In this document: piece by piece, positions 35,344-44,030 of the stretch | Numbering within the stretch: position 1 is the first letter of the stretch | How the letters are laid out: every line of letters begins with the position of its first letter | NCBI GenBank assembly: GCA_018003315.1 | Contig: JAGNEJ010000001.1 | Span: 62,001-126,000, forward strand | Source of the DNA: Verrucomicrobiales bacterium | GTDB lineage: Bacteria > Verrucomicrobiota > Verrucomicrobiia > Verrucomicrobiales > V1-33 | DNA: 64,000 nt | Reading direction: 5' to 3' | Notes under the pieces: generated by a model | Told to the model about the DNA's origin: nothing | The model's input: the letters and a program-made list of their open reading frames with translations, nothing else | Databases searched by the model: none | Translations under genes and position numbers: made by a program

Positions 35344-36474
35344 ATGAGCGAACCCACTCAGCCGCTTCGTCTCGTCATCGCCTGCGGTGGAACCGGCGGT
35401 CATCTGTTTCCGGGAATCGCCGTGGCTCAGGCCGCCCGGGCTCGCGGGCATGAAAGCCTGGTGCTCATTTCCGAAAAGCAGATCGACGCCCTCGCATCCG
35501 AGGGACACGGGGATCTGCGTTTTGAAAAGATCCCAGCCATTGCCATGCCGCGACTGCTCTCACTGCAGATGCCGAAGTTTCTGCTGCGGTTTCTCCGCAC
35601 GGTGAAAGCCTGCAAAGGCCTGCTGCGCGGGTTCAGGGCGGACGCCGTGCTCGGGATGGGCGGCTTCACCTCGCTGCCGCCGCTCTATGCCGGGCGCAAA
35701 CTGCACCTGCGAACGCTCCTCCACGAATCCAATGCCTATCCCGGCAAAGCCAACCGGATGTCGGCAAAATTCTGCGACCGGGTGCTGCTCGGTCTGGCCG
35801 ACTGTGCGCCGCATTTCCCCGCAGGAAAAACCCGGGTCGTCGGCACGCCACTGCGTGCCGCCTTGCGCGACGCCATGGGTCAGGCTGTTCCCGACGCGGC
35901 GGATTCCCTGGCATTTTTCGGACTGGATGCCGGGAAAAGCACCCTGCTGGTCATGGGAGGAAGTCAGGGAGCCCGCGGAGTGAATGACCACGTTTGCGCC
36001 GCCCTCCCAGCGCTGAACCCCGCGGCGGTCCAGGTGATCCACCTCACCGGTCCGGCGGACATTGAGAGGGTGCGAACGGTGTATGCGAACAGCCCTCTGC
36101 GCGCCCATGTGGCTCCATTTTGCCAGCGCATGGAGCTGGCCTACCCCATTGCCACCGCCGCCATTTGCAGATCCGGAGCCTCCAGCCTCACGGAACTGTC
36201 CGCTTTTGGCGTGCCCACCATTCTCATTCCCTATCCGTTCGCTGCCGACGACCACCAGACGAAAAACGCCGAAGTGTTTGTTCGCGCGAAGGCCGCCCTC
36301 ATGGTCCAGGAACGAGACCTCAACGCCGGTCGCATGGCCGGACTGCTCAATGACTTGTTAGGCGACGCCTCGGTCCGCAATTCCCTCGGCGCAAATCTCC
36401 GCGCCCTAGCCGTCACCGATGCCGCTGAACGCGTCTGCAAGGCCATCGAGGACCTCGCATCCACTCCGCGTTGA
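35344..36474 (+). CDS. murG: UDP-GlcNAc:MurNAc-pentapeptide-PP-undecaprenol GlcNAc transferase
   Basis: A 376-residue GT28 glycosyltransferase at the inner membrane face that turns lipid I into lipid II. It shows G-loop 1 (ACGGTGGHLFPGIAVA), G-loop with GMGGFTSLPPLYAG, the HESNAYPGKANR motif, GGSQGARGVND, and the UDP-GlcNAc site CRSGASSLTELSAFGVPTIL followed by PYPFAADDHQTKNAE. The gene ends the Mur series: murC, which normally follows murG, is absent. 123 bp separate it from the class A PBP. Confidence 0.95.
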   Translation: MSEPTQPLRLVIACGGTGGHLFPGIAVAQAARARGHESLVLISEKQIDALASEGHGDLRFEKIPAIAMPRLLSLQMPKFLLRFLRTVKACKGLLRGFRADAVLGMGGFTSLPPLYAGRKLHLRTLLHESNAYPGKANRMSAKFCDRVLLGLADCAPHFPAGKTRVVGTPLRAALRDAMGQAVPDAADSLAFFGLDAGKSTLLVMGGSQGARGVNDHVCAALPALNPAAVQVIHLTGPADIERVRTVYANSPLRAHVAPFCQRMELAYPIATAAICRSGASSLTELSAFGVPTILIPYPFAADDHQTKNAEVFVRAKAALMVQERDLNAGRMAGLLNDLLGDASVRNSLGANLRALAVTDAAERVCKAIEDLASTPR

Positions 36475-36597
36475 ATCACCGGGATGGGTGCTGGCCGTCC
36501 AATTTTTTGATGGCAGTTCTGGCCACTGGTGCGCGATTTCCCAGGTGGAAATGGCCGTTGTGGACGGCGGCGACGCCTTTATGGTGCGAGTGTTTGC

Positions 36598-38799
36598 ATG
36601 CCGAATCCCCAAGCGCATTCCGATCCGTCAGCCCCCAGGCCGCCACAGCCTGGACGGTGGCGGCGCTACTGGCGCTGGCTGGGCAGGCTGCCCTGGTGGG
36701 CACGATGGCCGGCTCGGTTGGGGTCGGTCGCAGCCGCCACCTCATTGTTAGGGATGGCGGGCTTTGAACTTTCCTATGGAGTGATGGCGCGGGGGTATGA
36801 TTTGGCGGATCTGGAAAACATTCCGGAACGCTCGCTGGTGTTTGACGTGCATGGCGAAGTCATTGGGAAACTGCACGGGGAAAACCGGTTGGTGGTGAAG
36901 CTTGCGGATGTGGCACCGGCATTTGTGGAGGCGTTGCTGGCCCGCGAGGACAACCGGTTTTTCAGTCACGGCGGAGTGGATTGGAAAGGAGTGGTGCGTG
37001 CGGTGGTCCGCAACATGAAGGACAAAAAAGCCACGCAGGGGGCAAGCACCCTCACCATGCAGTTGGCACGGAACAGTTTCGGGCTCGGCGCCGAAAAAAC
37101 GCTGCACCGCAAGCTGATGGAAGTCGCCCTGACGCGGCGCATTGAAGCCCACCGGAGCAAGGAGGAGATTCTGGAACTCTATGTGAACCGGATCTATTTC
37201 GGCAACAGCCTTTACGGCATCGAACGGGCAGCGGAGGCGTATTTCGGAAAACACGCCAAGGCACTGGACCTTGGAGAGGCCGCCCTTCTGGCGGGAATCA
37301 TCCGGGGGCCGAACCGTTTCTCGCCGTTCCGCAATGCCAAAGGCGCCCAGGCGCAGCGGGATGCCGTGCTGGATCGGATGGTGGCGACGGGACGGCTTGA
37401 TCCCGCGGATGCTGCGGTGGCCAAAGCGCGTCCGATGCGCATCCGTCCCCAGCGGCGCACCCTGCGCCAGGAAACCTACGCCCTGGATGCAGTGCGGCGC
37501 GATTTGGATGTGGTGCTCGACCAGGAGGAAATCGAGGACGGCGGGCTGCGAATTTTTACCACCATCGAACCCGCTCTTCAGGAAGCGGCGCAGGCGTCTG
37601 TGGAAGCGCGACTGGCCGCGGTGGAAAGGACCCCTGGCTACCGTCACCAGACGCGCGAGGACTACTCAAAAGCAACGGCGGCGGGATCGGAGGTTCCGCC
37701 GGAATACCTCCAGGGCGCGGTCATGGTCATCGAAAACCGCACCGGTGCAATCCGTGCGGTGGTGGGTGGACGGGATTTTTCCCAGAGCGCCTACAACCGC
37801 GCGCTGCTTGCCAAACGCCAGGTGGGCTCCACCTTCAAACCGTTTGTGTATGCGGCGGGCATTGAGTTTGCCGGACTGCTGCCGGAGTGCCTGGTGAGCG
37901 ACGCGGCCCTTGAGCCGGCGGACATCCGCAGCGCCGAGGGATTTTTCAGTCCGCGGAATTCTGATGGCACCTTCACCGGAATGCAGCCGGTGGAGTTTGG
38001 CCTCATCAAAAGCCGCAACACCATGGCCGTGCGGGTGGGAGAACGGGCGGGTATCGACCATGTGCTGCAGTTGGCAGACACGGCGGGAATCAAGGAAATC
38101 CCCAGCCGCAGCCCCCAGGTGTATCTGGGGAATCTCGGCGCCACGCTCAAATCCATGACCAGCGCCTTTTCGCTGTTTCCGAATGAGGGCCGCCGCTGCC
38201 GACCGTATGTGATCGACCGCATCGAGGACGCCCACGGCGGCATTCTCTTCCGCAGCGGAACGATGGAATACGAGGTGGTGAGTCCGGGCACGGCCTGGCT
38301 GGTGACGGGCATGCTGGAAAAAGTGGTGCGGCCTGGAGGCACGGCGGCGGCGGTGCACCACCTCGGCCTGCATTCCCCGACGGCTGGAAAAACCGGAACC
38401 ACCGATGACTATCACGATGCGTGGTTCATCGGCTCCACGCCGAAACTGACCTGCGGCGTCTGGGTGGGGTTGGACGATCCGGAGCGAATTGTTGGTCAAG
38501 GCTACGGCGGCCGGTTGGCGGTGCCCATCTGGGGTGATGTCATGAAACAGGCGGAGGTGAGCGGATCATCCGGCGGCGCTTTCCCAAAACCAGCGCTGAC
38601 CGGCGTGGCGATCTGCCGCATTTCCGGCCTGCTGGCTACGGACCGGTGCGGGAACACCGTCCGGGTGGACCTGCCGGAAGATCGGGCACCCGCCGCCGCC
38701 TGCAGCCTCCATTCTCCCGGCCGCAATGCGCCGCCCGGGGCGGAGGAAAACCCTGACAAACCTACGCTATGGGAACGCTTTCTGCGCCTCTTTGAGTAG
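36598..38799 (+). CDS. Class A penicillin-binding protein (bifunctional PBP1A type)
   Basis: A 733-residue enzyme with one membrane helix near residues 35-65. The GT51 transglycosylase domain has AREDNRFFSHGGVDWKGV, GASTLTMQLARNSFG and RRIEAHRSKEEILELYVNRIYFG. The transpeptidase domain has SxxK (GSTFKPF), SxN (KSRNTMAVR) and KTG (AGKTGTTDDYHDAWF). It polymerises and cross-links peptidoglycan. I prefer ATG 36598 (MPNPQAHSD) over 36529. The C-terminal tail (about 60 residues) is short and Pro-rich. It converges with ftsH; only 3 bp separate the two stops. Confidence 0.92.
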   Translation: MPNPQAHSDPSAPRPPQPGRWRRYWRWLGRLPWWARWPARLGSVAAATSLLGMAGFELSYGVMARGYDLADLENIPERSLVFDVHGEVIGKLHGENRLVVKLADVAPAFVEALLAREDNRFFSHGGVDWKGVVRAVVRNMKDKKATQGASTLTMQLARNSFGLGAEKTLHRKLMEVALTRRIEAHRSKEEILELYVNRIYFGNSLYGIERAAEAYFGKHAKALDLGEAALLAGIIRGPNRFSPFRNAKGAQAQRDAVLDRMVATGRLDPADAAVAKARPMRIRPQRRTLRQETYALDAVRRDLDVVLDQEEIEDGGLRIFTTIEPALQEAAQASVEARLAAVERTPGYRHQTREDYSKATAAGSEVPPEYLQGAVMVIENRTGAIRAVVGGRDFSQSAYNRALLAKRQVGSTFKPFVYAAGIEFAGLLPECLVSDAALEPADIRSAEGFFSPRNSDGTFTGMQPVEFGLIKSRNTMAVRVGERAGIDHVLQLADTAGIKEIPSRSPQVYLGNLGATLKSMTSAFSLFPNEGRRCRPYVIDRIEDAHGGILFRSGTMEYEVVSPGTAWLVTGMLEKVVRPGGTAAAVHHLGLHSPTAGKTGTTDDYHDAWFIGSTPKLTCGVWVGLDDPERIVGQGYGGRLAVPIWGDVMKQAEVSGSSGGAFPKPALTGVAICRISGLLATDRCGNTVRVDLPEDRAPAAACSLHSPGRNAPPGAEENPDKPTLWERFLRLFE

Positions 38800-38802
38800 G
38801 CG

Positions 38803-40857
38803 TCAAGCCGGTGCGCCGGCCAGGCCGCCGGGAAGTCCTTCTTCGGGATCGGATTCCTCCGCAGCCGGGCGGTGGGATGTCATTTCCGCAGGCGGCAGCG
38901 TTGGCGGTTTGTTGCGCGGCGGATTGATGAGCCTGCCGTGCTCCATGATTTCCCGGATGTGGCTGCCGTCGAGGGTCTCAAATTCCAGCAGGGCCTTGGC
39001 AATGGCGTCGAGCGCCGGACGGTTGGCGCGCAGCATTTCCTTGGCCCGCCGGTAGGCCTGGTCGATGAATTTTTTAACCTCGATGTCGATTTTCTGAGCG
39101 GTGGCCTCGCTGTAGTCGCGGGTGCGTCCGAGGTCACGAGCCAGAAACACATGCTCATTGCCATCGCCGTATTCCACCATGCCGAGTTCCTCGCTCATTC
39201 CCCACTCGCACACCATTTTCTTGGCGAGGTTGGTCGCCATTTTGATGTCACCAGAGGCGCCAGAGGTGACATCGCCAAAGACGATTTCCTCCGCGACGCG
39301 CCCCCCCATGGCCACGACGAGGCTGTCCAGCAGTTCGTTTTTCCGGGTGTTGTATTTGTCCTCCTGCGGCAGCCACATGGTGGAGCCGAGGCTGGGACCG
39401 CGGGGAATGATGGTGACCTTGTGCAGCGGTTCGGTGTGTTCCAAGGCCACCAGACAGATGGCGTGACCGGCTTCGTGATAGGCGGTGTTTTCCTTTTCCT
39501 TTTCGGAAAGCGCCAGACTGCGCCGCTCCTTGCCCCAGCGGACTTTGTCCCGGGCCTCCTCCAGCTCGCGCAGGGTGATGGCCTTGAGGTTTTTGCGCGC
39601 AGCGAGCAAGGCGGCTTCGTTGATGACGTTGGCCAGTTCTGCTCCGGAATAACCAGGCGTGTCGCGGGCAATGACTGCCAAGTCCACCTCCTGCGACATC
39701 TTCACCTTCTTGGAATGCACTTTCAAAATCGCCTCCCGGCCCTTCACGTCAGGAAGATTGACCACGACCTGACGGTCGAATCGACCGGGACGCAGCAGCG
39801 CGGGGTCGAGCACATCCGGGCGGTTGGTCGCGGCGATGATGATGACACCCTCCTGCGTATCGAAACCGTCCATTTCCACCAGCAGCGCATTGAGCGTCTG
39901 CTCGCGTTCATCGTGACCGCCGCCCAGACCGTGGCCGCGATGCCGGCCAACCGCATCGATTTCGTCGATGAAAATCAGGCAGGGGGCGTTCTTTTTCCCC
40001 TGCTCGAACATGTCGCGGACGCGCGAGGCTCCGACGCCGACAAACATTTCCACGAAATCCGATCCGCTGATGCTGAAGAACGGCACGTCGGCCTCGCCGG
40101 CGATGGCTTTCGCCAGCAGCGTCTTGCCGGTGCCGGGAGCGCCGACCATGAGCACCCCTTTGGGAATGCGGCCGCCGAGCCGCTGGAATTTCTTCGGATC
40201 CTTCAAAAACTCCACCAGCTCCCAGACTTCCTCCTTGGCCTCTTCCACGCCGGCCACGTTCTTGAAGGTCACTTTGTTTTTGTCCATGGACAGCAGCCGG
40301 GCCCGGCTTTTGCCGAAACTCATCGCTCCACGGCCCGCCATTTTGATCTGCTGGCGGAACAGGAAATACAAAATGGCCAGCAGCACCAGAATGGGCAGAA
40401 TGGAAAACATGAAGCTGCCGAACATGCTGGATTCATTGCGGGAATTCGCCACCACGCCCAGCTTGTCGATCTTCTCCAAAATGCGCTTGGTGAACTCGCT
40501 TTCGAGCACGACTTCCACCCGGAATTCCTGCGGTGGGCGACCTTCCTGGTCGGGCAGGAGGTATCCGCTGATGTATTCCTTGTTGGCCCCGAGGTCGCGG
40601 ACGATGTTGATGCCCTTGTCGAGGTCAAAGACCAGGTTCTGCCGCTCGTTCTTCTCCTTGGCGGCTGCATGCTGGTCCACCATCTTCGAAAATTCCTGAA
40701 ACGTCAGGGTTTTCGACCGGCCATTGCCCTTGAGCAGGAAAGCCATGCCGATGAGACTGACTGCAAATGCCAGAATGATCACTCCGCGCCAGTTGAACCC
40801 CGATTCGGGGCCGCGGCGTTCGGGTCCCGTGGCGGGTTTGTTTTCGTTTTGAGACAT
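38803..40857 (-). CDS. ftsH: ATP-dependent zinc metalloprotease FtsH
   Basis: A 684-residue membrane AAA+ protease that degrades misfolded membrane proteins and selected regulators. It has two N-terminal membrane helices ([20 protein letters not shown] and [17 protein letters not shown]) around a periplasmic domain. The AAA module carries Walker A GAPGTGKT, Walker [13 protein letters not shown], and the SRH with [17 protein letters not shown]. The M41 protease has the zinc site HEAGH. ATG 40857 (MSQNENKP) is preferred; a frame open to 40917 adds 20 unlikely residues. The C-terminus ends in an acidic, Gly-rich tail. Confidence 0.95.
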   Translation of the reverse strand: MSQNENKPATGPERRGPESGFNWRGVIILAFAVSLIGMAFLLKGNGRSKTLTFQEFSKMVDQHAAAKEKNERQNLVFDLDKGINIVRDLGANKEYISGYLLPDQEGRPPQEFRVEVVLESEFTKRILEKIDKLGVVANSRNESSMFGSFMFSILPILVLLAILYFLFRQQIKMAGRGAMSFGKSRARLLSMDKNKVTFKNVAGVEEAKEEVWELVEFLKDPKKFQRLGGRIPKGVLMVGAPGTGKTLLAKAIAGEADVPFFSISGSDFVEMFVGVGASRVRDMFEQGKKNAPCLIFIDEIDAVGRHRGHGLGGGHDEREQTLNALLVEMDGFDTQEGVIIIAATNRPDVLDPALLRPGRFDRQVVVNLPDVKGREAILKVHSKKVKMSQEVDLAVIARDTPGYSGAELANVINEAALLAARKNLKAITLRELEEARDKVRWGKERRSLALSEKEKENTAYHEAGHAICLVALEHTEPLHKVTIIPRGPSLGSTMWLPQEDKYNTRKNELLDSLVVAMGGRVAEEIVFGDVTSGASGDIKMATNLAKKMVCEWGMSEELGMVEYGDGNEHVFLARDLGRTRDYSEATAQKIDIEVKKFIDQAYRRAKEMLRANRPALDAIAKALLEFETLDGSHIREIMEHGRLINPPRNKPPTLPPAEMTSHRPAAEESDPEEGLPGGLAGAPA

Positions 40858-41024
40858 GGTGGGTGGTGGGTTGGCCCGGAAGGGGGCGTTTTTTGAGGGG
40901 GAAGCAAAAGAGCCCAACCGGCCAGCAGGGTATCACAGCGATCTTTCCGCTGCAACTGGTGAACTGGACTCCAATTTCCGCGTAGAAAAACCCTGGTGGG
41001 CAGTAGGGGGCTTTGGCGGTCGGA

Positions 41025-41624
41025 TTAAGAACCTGGGGAGTTCCAGAAAAGGAGTGCGCAGGCGAGGACCAAAACCCCGTAGCCGATGCCGGCCAGACAC
41101 AGGGTTTTCCAGCGGCCGGGGGACTTCGTGACCCACGTTGCCTGGTCGCGCAGGGTGTAGGGCATGCCGATCCAGAACAACCCGAAGACAACCCACACGT
41201 AGCACAGGGCCGCAAGGACCGCGCGGCTCTGGGGTGGCTGCAGGAAGGCCGCATTGAGAATGGGACACGCCGCCAGACAGGCGAGGATGCCGACCGAGCG
41301 GGCGCCGAGGTAGTCGTTGGTGTAAAACAGCATCGACAGATAGATCAATGGCAGCGCCACCTGGGCCAGGTAGCGCAACCGGGCAAATTCCCCAAGATCC
41401 ATGGATGTCGCCACCAGCAGCGCCCAGATGAAATCGAGCGTGAGAATCCACGTGCCAAGGCTCTGGTTGCGCGGGAGCTTGCGCAGCCATTCCTGGGTGG
41501 CCTCGGCCCGCCACAACGCCCAGGCATGTGACAGAATGAGCATCAAGCCCACGATGATCCCCACGGTTTGCAGGCTCAATCCGTGGTAGAGAAACTCGTA
41601 AATCTTGTCGCTGATGTCCTTCAT
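41025..41624 (-). CDS. Polytopic membrane protein of unknown function
   Basis: A 199-residue protein with about six hydrophobic helices (for example VGIIVGLMLILSHAWALW, LPLIYLSMLFYTNDYLGA, LCYVWVVFGLFWIGMPYTL). The charged segments between them are short. I do not recognise a family. It is separated by 167 bp from ftsH on the same strand and is probably not in the same operon. No catalytic motif stands out. Confidence 0.65.
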   Translation of the reverse strand: MKDISDKIYEFLYHGLSLQTVGIIVGLMLILSHAWALWRAEATQEWLRKLPRNQSLGTWILTLDFIWALLVATSMDLGEFARLRYLAQVALPLIYLSMLFYTNDYLGARSVGILACLAACPILNAAFLQPPQSRAVLAALCYVWVVFGLFWIGMPYTLRDQATWVTKSPGRWKTLCLAGIGYGVLVLACALLFWNSPGS

Positions 41625-41824
41625 GTGCGATGAGCGCCGGACTTAGGCCAGCGTTTGCCCGGCGTAAAGGGGAAAGAACACCCGCGGAATCGGCGGCCTT
41701 GCTGCATCCACAAAGCCGCCGGAATGCATTCTGATGTTGAGGCAATGCGTAGGGGATTTTCCCATGGATGCCAGGATTGGCAGCACCCCCAAGCCGCAGT
41801 AGAGTTCCACCGTTACCCCCTCTG

Positions 41825-42580
41825 ATGCCGATGCGTGGAATCCTGCCATTTTCTGTTCTTGCCCCACTGCTGTGCGGTCCGTTGGTGATGACGTTGCAGG
41901 CGGATGGAAAAAACCTCATCGCGAATCCGACATTTGAGGATCGGAACCATCCGCTGGCCGGCTACCGGATCGACTTTCCGCACGAGGAATGGTATCGGAA
42001 AAACAAGGGCTATGTGCGCGTGGTCAACAACCCCAAGGGCTCTGGAAAATGTGTCCAGATCGACCTGCCGCCCGGCGTGGCCGGCAACGAAGGCGGGAAG
42101 ATCGAGACGGAATTTCTCCCGGTGGTGCCCGGGGCGACTTACCGGGTGGAGGTGGACTGCCTGACCTGGGATTTCACCGCGAAACTGCACGCTGAGGCTT
42201 GGGTGAAAGATCCGCGACCACATCCCAAACCGGACAAATTCTGCGTTCCCGCGGAAGGGAGCCGCCCCGCCCTGGTGCAGTGCTACCGGGCGCAGATTCC
42301 CGATCCGGGCGGCCGCCTCAAGGAATGGAAAACCGTGAGCCGGGAATTTACCGTGCCCATGGCGGCGGTGGTGGCGGGAAAAAAATGCGCGCCGGCCTGG
42401 CTTTCCGTAAAGGCCTACACCTACGCCGCCACGATGGATGCCGGAAAATGTTACTTCCGGAATTTCCGCCTCTTTCTGATCAAGACACCGGAGGGAAACA
42501 GCGGTGGCACCGTGGAAAAGAACGGACTGAACCGCCAACCTGAAATGCCTGCACCCGGTCGGACACCTCCCGGCAAATGA
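41825..42580 (+). CDS. Secreted protein with a carbohydrate-binding-like fold
   Basis: About 251 residues beginning with a signal peptide (MRGILPFSVLAPLLCGPLVMTLQA; ATG 41825 or 41831). The mature N-terminus NLIANPTFEDRNHPLAGYRI is the typical first strand ('N..F E') of jelly-roll carbohydrate-binding modules, and KIETEFLPVVPGATYRVEVD continues the pattern. There is no catalytic domain, so it is probably a small binding or surface protein. It is the last gene before the restriction-modification unit, and ends 71 bp before it. Confidence 0.6.
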   Translation: MPMRGILPFSVLAPLLCGPLVMTLQADGKNLIANPTFEDRNHPLAGYRIDFPHEEWYRKNKGYVRVVNNPKGSGKCVQIDLPPGVAGNEGGKIETEFLPVVPGATYRVEVDCLTWDFTAKLHAEAWVKDPRPHPKPDKFCVPAEGSRPALVQCYRAQIPDPGGRLKEWKTVSREFTVPMAAVVAGKKCAPAWLSVKAYTYAATMDAGKCYFRNFRLFLIKTPEGNSGGTVEKNGLNRQPEMPAPGRTPPGK

Positions 42581-42651
42581 CTGCGGTGCGACAGTTGCAT
42601 TGTTCGCAAAAAATATCGCCCCTTCGCAGTTTCTAAGTCAATCTACAACGC

Positions 42652-43242
42652 ATGCCGATCAGTGCCTTTCCCAAATCTATTCGAGACCACTTCGAGCTTC
42701 ATGAGTGGCGCCATGCATCCGCCATTTTCGAGCGCGATTTTCCCGCAGAATGGGCAGATGTGTGCGACGTTTTGTCACGCTTCCGCCTCTGCGAGTCTTT
42801 TCTAACGACACCGGGCGGCCGCAAGTCGCAGGTTTCTGAATGGATTGATAGCCAGCTCTACAAGAGGGGCTGGGTGGAGAAGGAGTTTGACACATCTTTT
42901 GTCGTTGACGGAAAGGCAGTGGAGAGCCCAACCCATACCGTGGACTGTTATAAAAATCGTGTTGCGCTCGAAATCGAGTGGAACAACAAGGATCCCTTTT
43001 TCGACCGTGACCTAAACAATTTCAGACTGTTGTTTGAGCTTCGGGTGATTTCGATCGGAATCATCGTCACCCGTTGCGACTCGCTTCAGGAGATTTTCGA
43101 CTCCTTTGGACGTGGCAAGAGCTACGGAGCCTCAACCACGCACATGAGCAAACTGCTTCCGAAGATTGAGGGCGGGGGCGGCGGGGGCTGCCCCGTTTTG
43201 GTTTTCGGCATCAAGGAGACACTCTATGACAAAAGTTGTTAA
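42652..43242 (+). CDS. BglII-like type II restriction endonuclease
   Basis: A 196-residue protein with a PD-(D/E)XK-type core at Asp98-x8-Glu107-Ile-Glu109 (DCYKNRVALEIEW). In BglII the catalytic residues have the same spacing, D-x8-E-x-Q, so Glu109 replaces the Gln. Other conserved parts are NNKDPFFDRDLNNFRLLFEL and GIIVTRCDSL. BglII cuts AGATCT, but this enzyme's site cannot be deduced. Base composition is clearly lower in GC than the flanking genes. It overlaps its partner methyltransferase by 17 bp; nuclease first, methylase second. No control (C) protein or promoter box is evident. Confidence 0.78.
   Translation: MPISAFPKSIRDHFELHEWRHASAIFERDFPAEWADVCDVLSRFRLCESFLTTPGGRKSQVSEWIDSQLYKRGWVEKEFDTSFVVDGKAVESPTHTVDCYKNRVALEIEWNNKDPFFDRDLNNFRLLFELRVISIGIIVTRCDSLQEIFDSFGRGKSYGASTTHMSKLLPKIEGGGGGGCPVLVFGIKETLYDKSC
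43213..43218 (+). promoter_or_regulatory. Strong Shine-Dalgarno for the methyltransferase, inside the nuclease gene
   Basis: AAGGAG lies 7 nt before ATG 43226 and within the last codons of the endonuclease gene. It fixes the methyltransferase start and differs from most genes here, which have no Shine-Dalgarno sequence. A strong site for the methylase and none for the nuclease would favour protection before cutting. Confidence 0.6.
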
Positions 43243-43909
43243 CATCCCGCAACCCACGCCAGCCGATGACCTTATGGCGAAGGCATCGGAAAGATACACA
43301 ACTATTCTGGCTGACCCTCCGTGGCAATTCCAGAATCGAACTGGCAAGATGGCACCTGAGCACAAGCGTTTGCTCCGATATCCAACTATGGAATTGAAGG
43401 AGATCATGGAGCTTCCTGTTCCTCGTCTTGCGGCAGCGAAGTCCCACCTTTACCTGTGGGTTCCGAATGCACTTTTGCAGGAAGGATTAAAGGTGATGGA
43501 GGCATGGGGATTCACCTACAAGTGCAATCTTGTGTGGTTCAAGGTTCGGAAGGACGGAGGGCCAGATGGTCGTGGAGTCGGTTTCTACTTCCGTAATGTT
43601 ACTGAACTGATTCTTTTTGGTGTGAGAGGCAGTATGCGCACCCTTCAACCCGGCAGAACCCAAGTGAACTTGCTTGCGACCCAGAAACGCGAACACAGCA
43701 GAAAGCCAGATGAGATCTATGACATTATCGAAGGGTGCTCACCTGGACCATATCTAGAGTTGTTTGCGCGATTCCGACGTGACGGCTGGGATCAGTGGGG
43801 CAATGAAGATGTCGAAGAGAATTCATTTCATGGCGTTGCCAAGCGCAACGGGCATCACGACTCACAGATGAGACTGTTTGAGGGACCAGCGCAATATCGG
43901 CGAAAATAA
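43226..43909 (+). CDS. MT-A70-family DNA adenine-N6 methyltransferase
   Basis: A 227-residue methyltransferase with the catalytic Asp30-Pro-Pro-Trp33 (DPPW) and the MT-A70 pattern: TTILADPPWQF, HLYLWVPNALLQEGLKVMEAWGF, NLVWFKVRK, GFYFRNVTELILFGVRG and REHSRKPDEIYDIIEGCSPGPYLELFAR. It should transfer a methyl group from SAM to N6 of adenine in the sequence cut by the adjacent endonuclease. ATG 43226 is chosen for its strong Shine-Dalgarno; an upstream in-frame ATG (43166) would encode a Gly/Ala-rich extension within the nuclease gene. Lower GC than the surroundings indicates transfer together with the nuclease. Confidence 0.86.
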   Translation: MTKVVNIPQPTPADDLMAKASERYTTILADPPWQFQNRTGKMAPEHKRLLRYPTMELKEIMELPVPRLAAAKSHLYLWVPNALLQEGLKVMEAWGFTYKCNLVWFKVRKDGGPDGRGVGFYFRNVTELILFGVRGSMRTLQPGRTQVNLLATQKREHSRKPDEIYDIIEGCSPGPYLELFARFRRDGWDQWGNEDVEENSFHGVAKRNGHHDSQMRLFEGPAQYRRK

Positions 43910-43928
43910 AATACGAACCATCGCATGG

Positions 43929-44028
43929 ACCTAACGCCTACCCGCTGTCACGCCGGATGCTGGATCACTTCGCCCGCTGGCATCCGTCGCGCCACCGATC
44001 CGGCGTAGGTCATGCGGGACGTTAGAAT
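43929..44028 (+). other. attC-like integron recombination site (candidate)
   Basis: A ~95-nt imperfect palindrome directly after the methyltransferase. Its outer arms are CTAACG (43931-43936) and CGTTAG (44020-44025), next CCCGC (43941-43945) and GCGGG (44014-44018), then CGCCGGAT (43951-43958) and ATCCGGCG (43998-44005), with a small inner hairpin GGATGC/GCATCC. The left end ACCTAAC fits RYYYAAC, the attC R'' box. The right end GTTAGAA fits GTTRRRY except in the last base. Order (gene, then R''-L''-L'-R') is that of a gene cassette. No integrase gene or second site is found in the window. The right end lies 6 to 9 nt before the ATG of the next gene. Confidence 0.5.
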
Positions 44029-44030
44029 CC

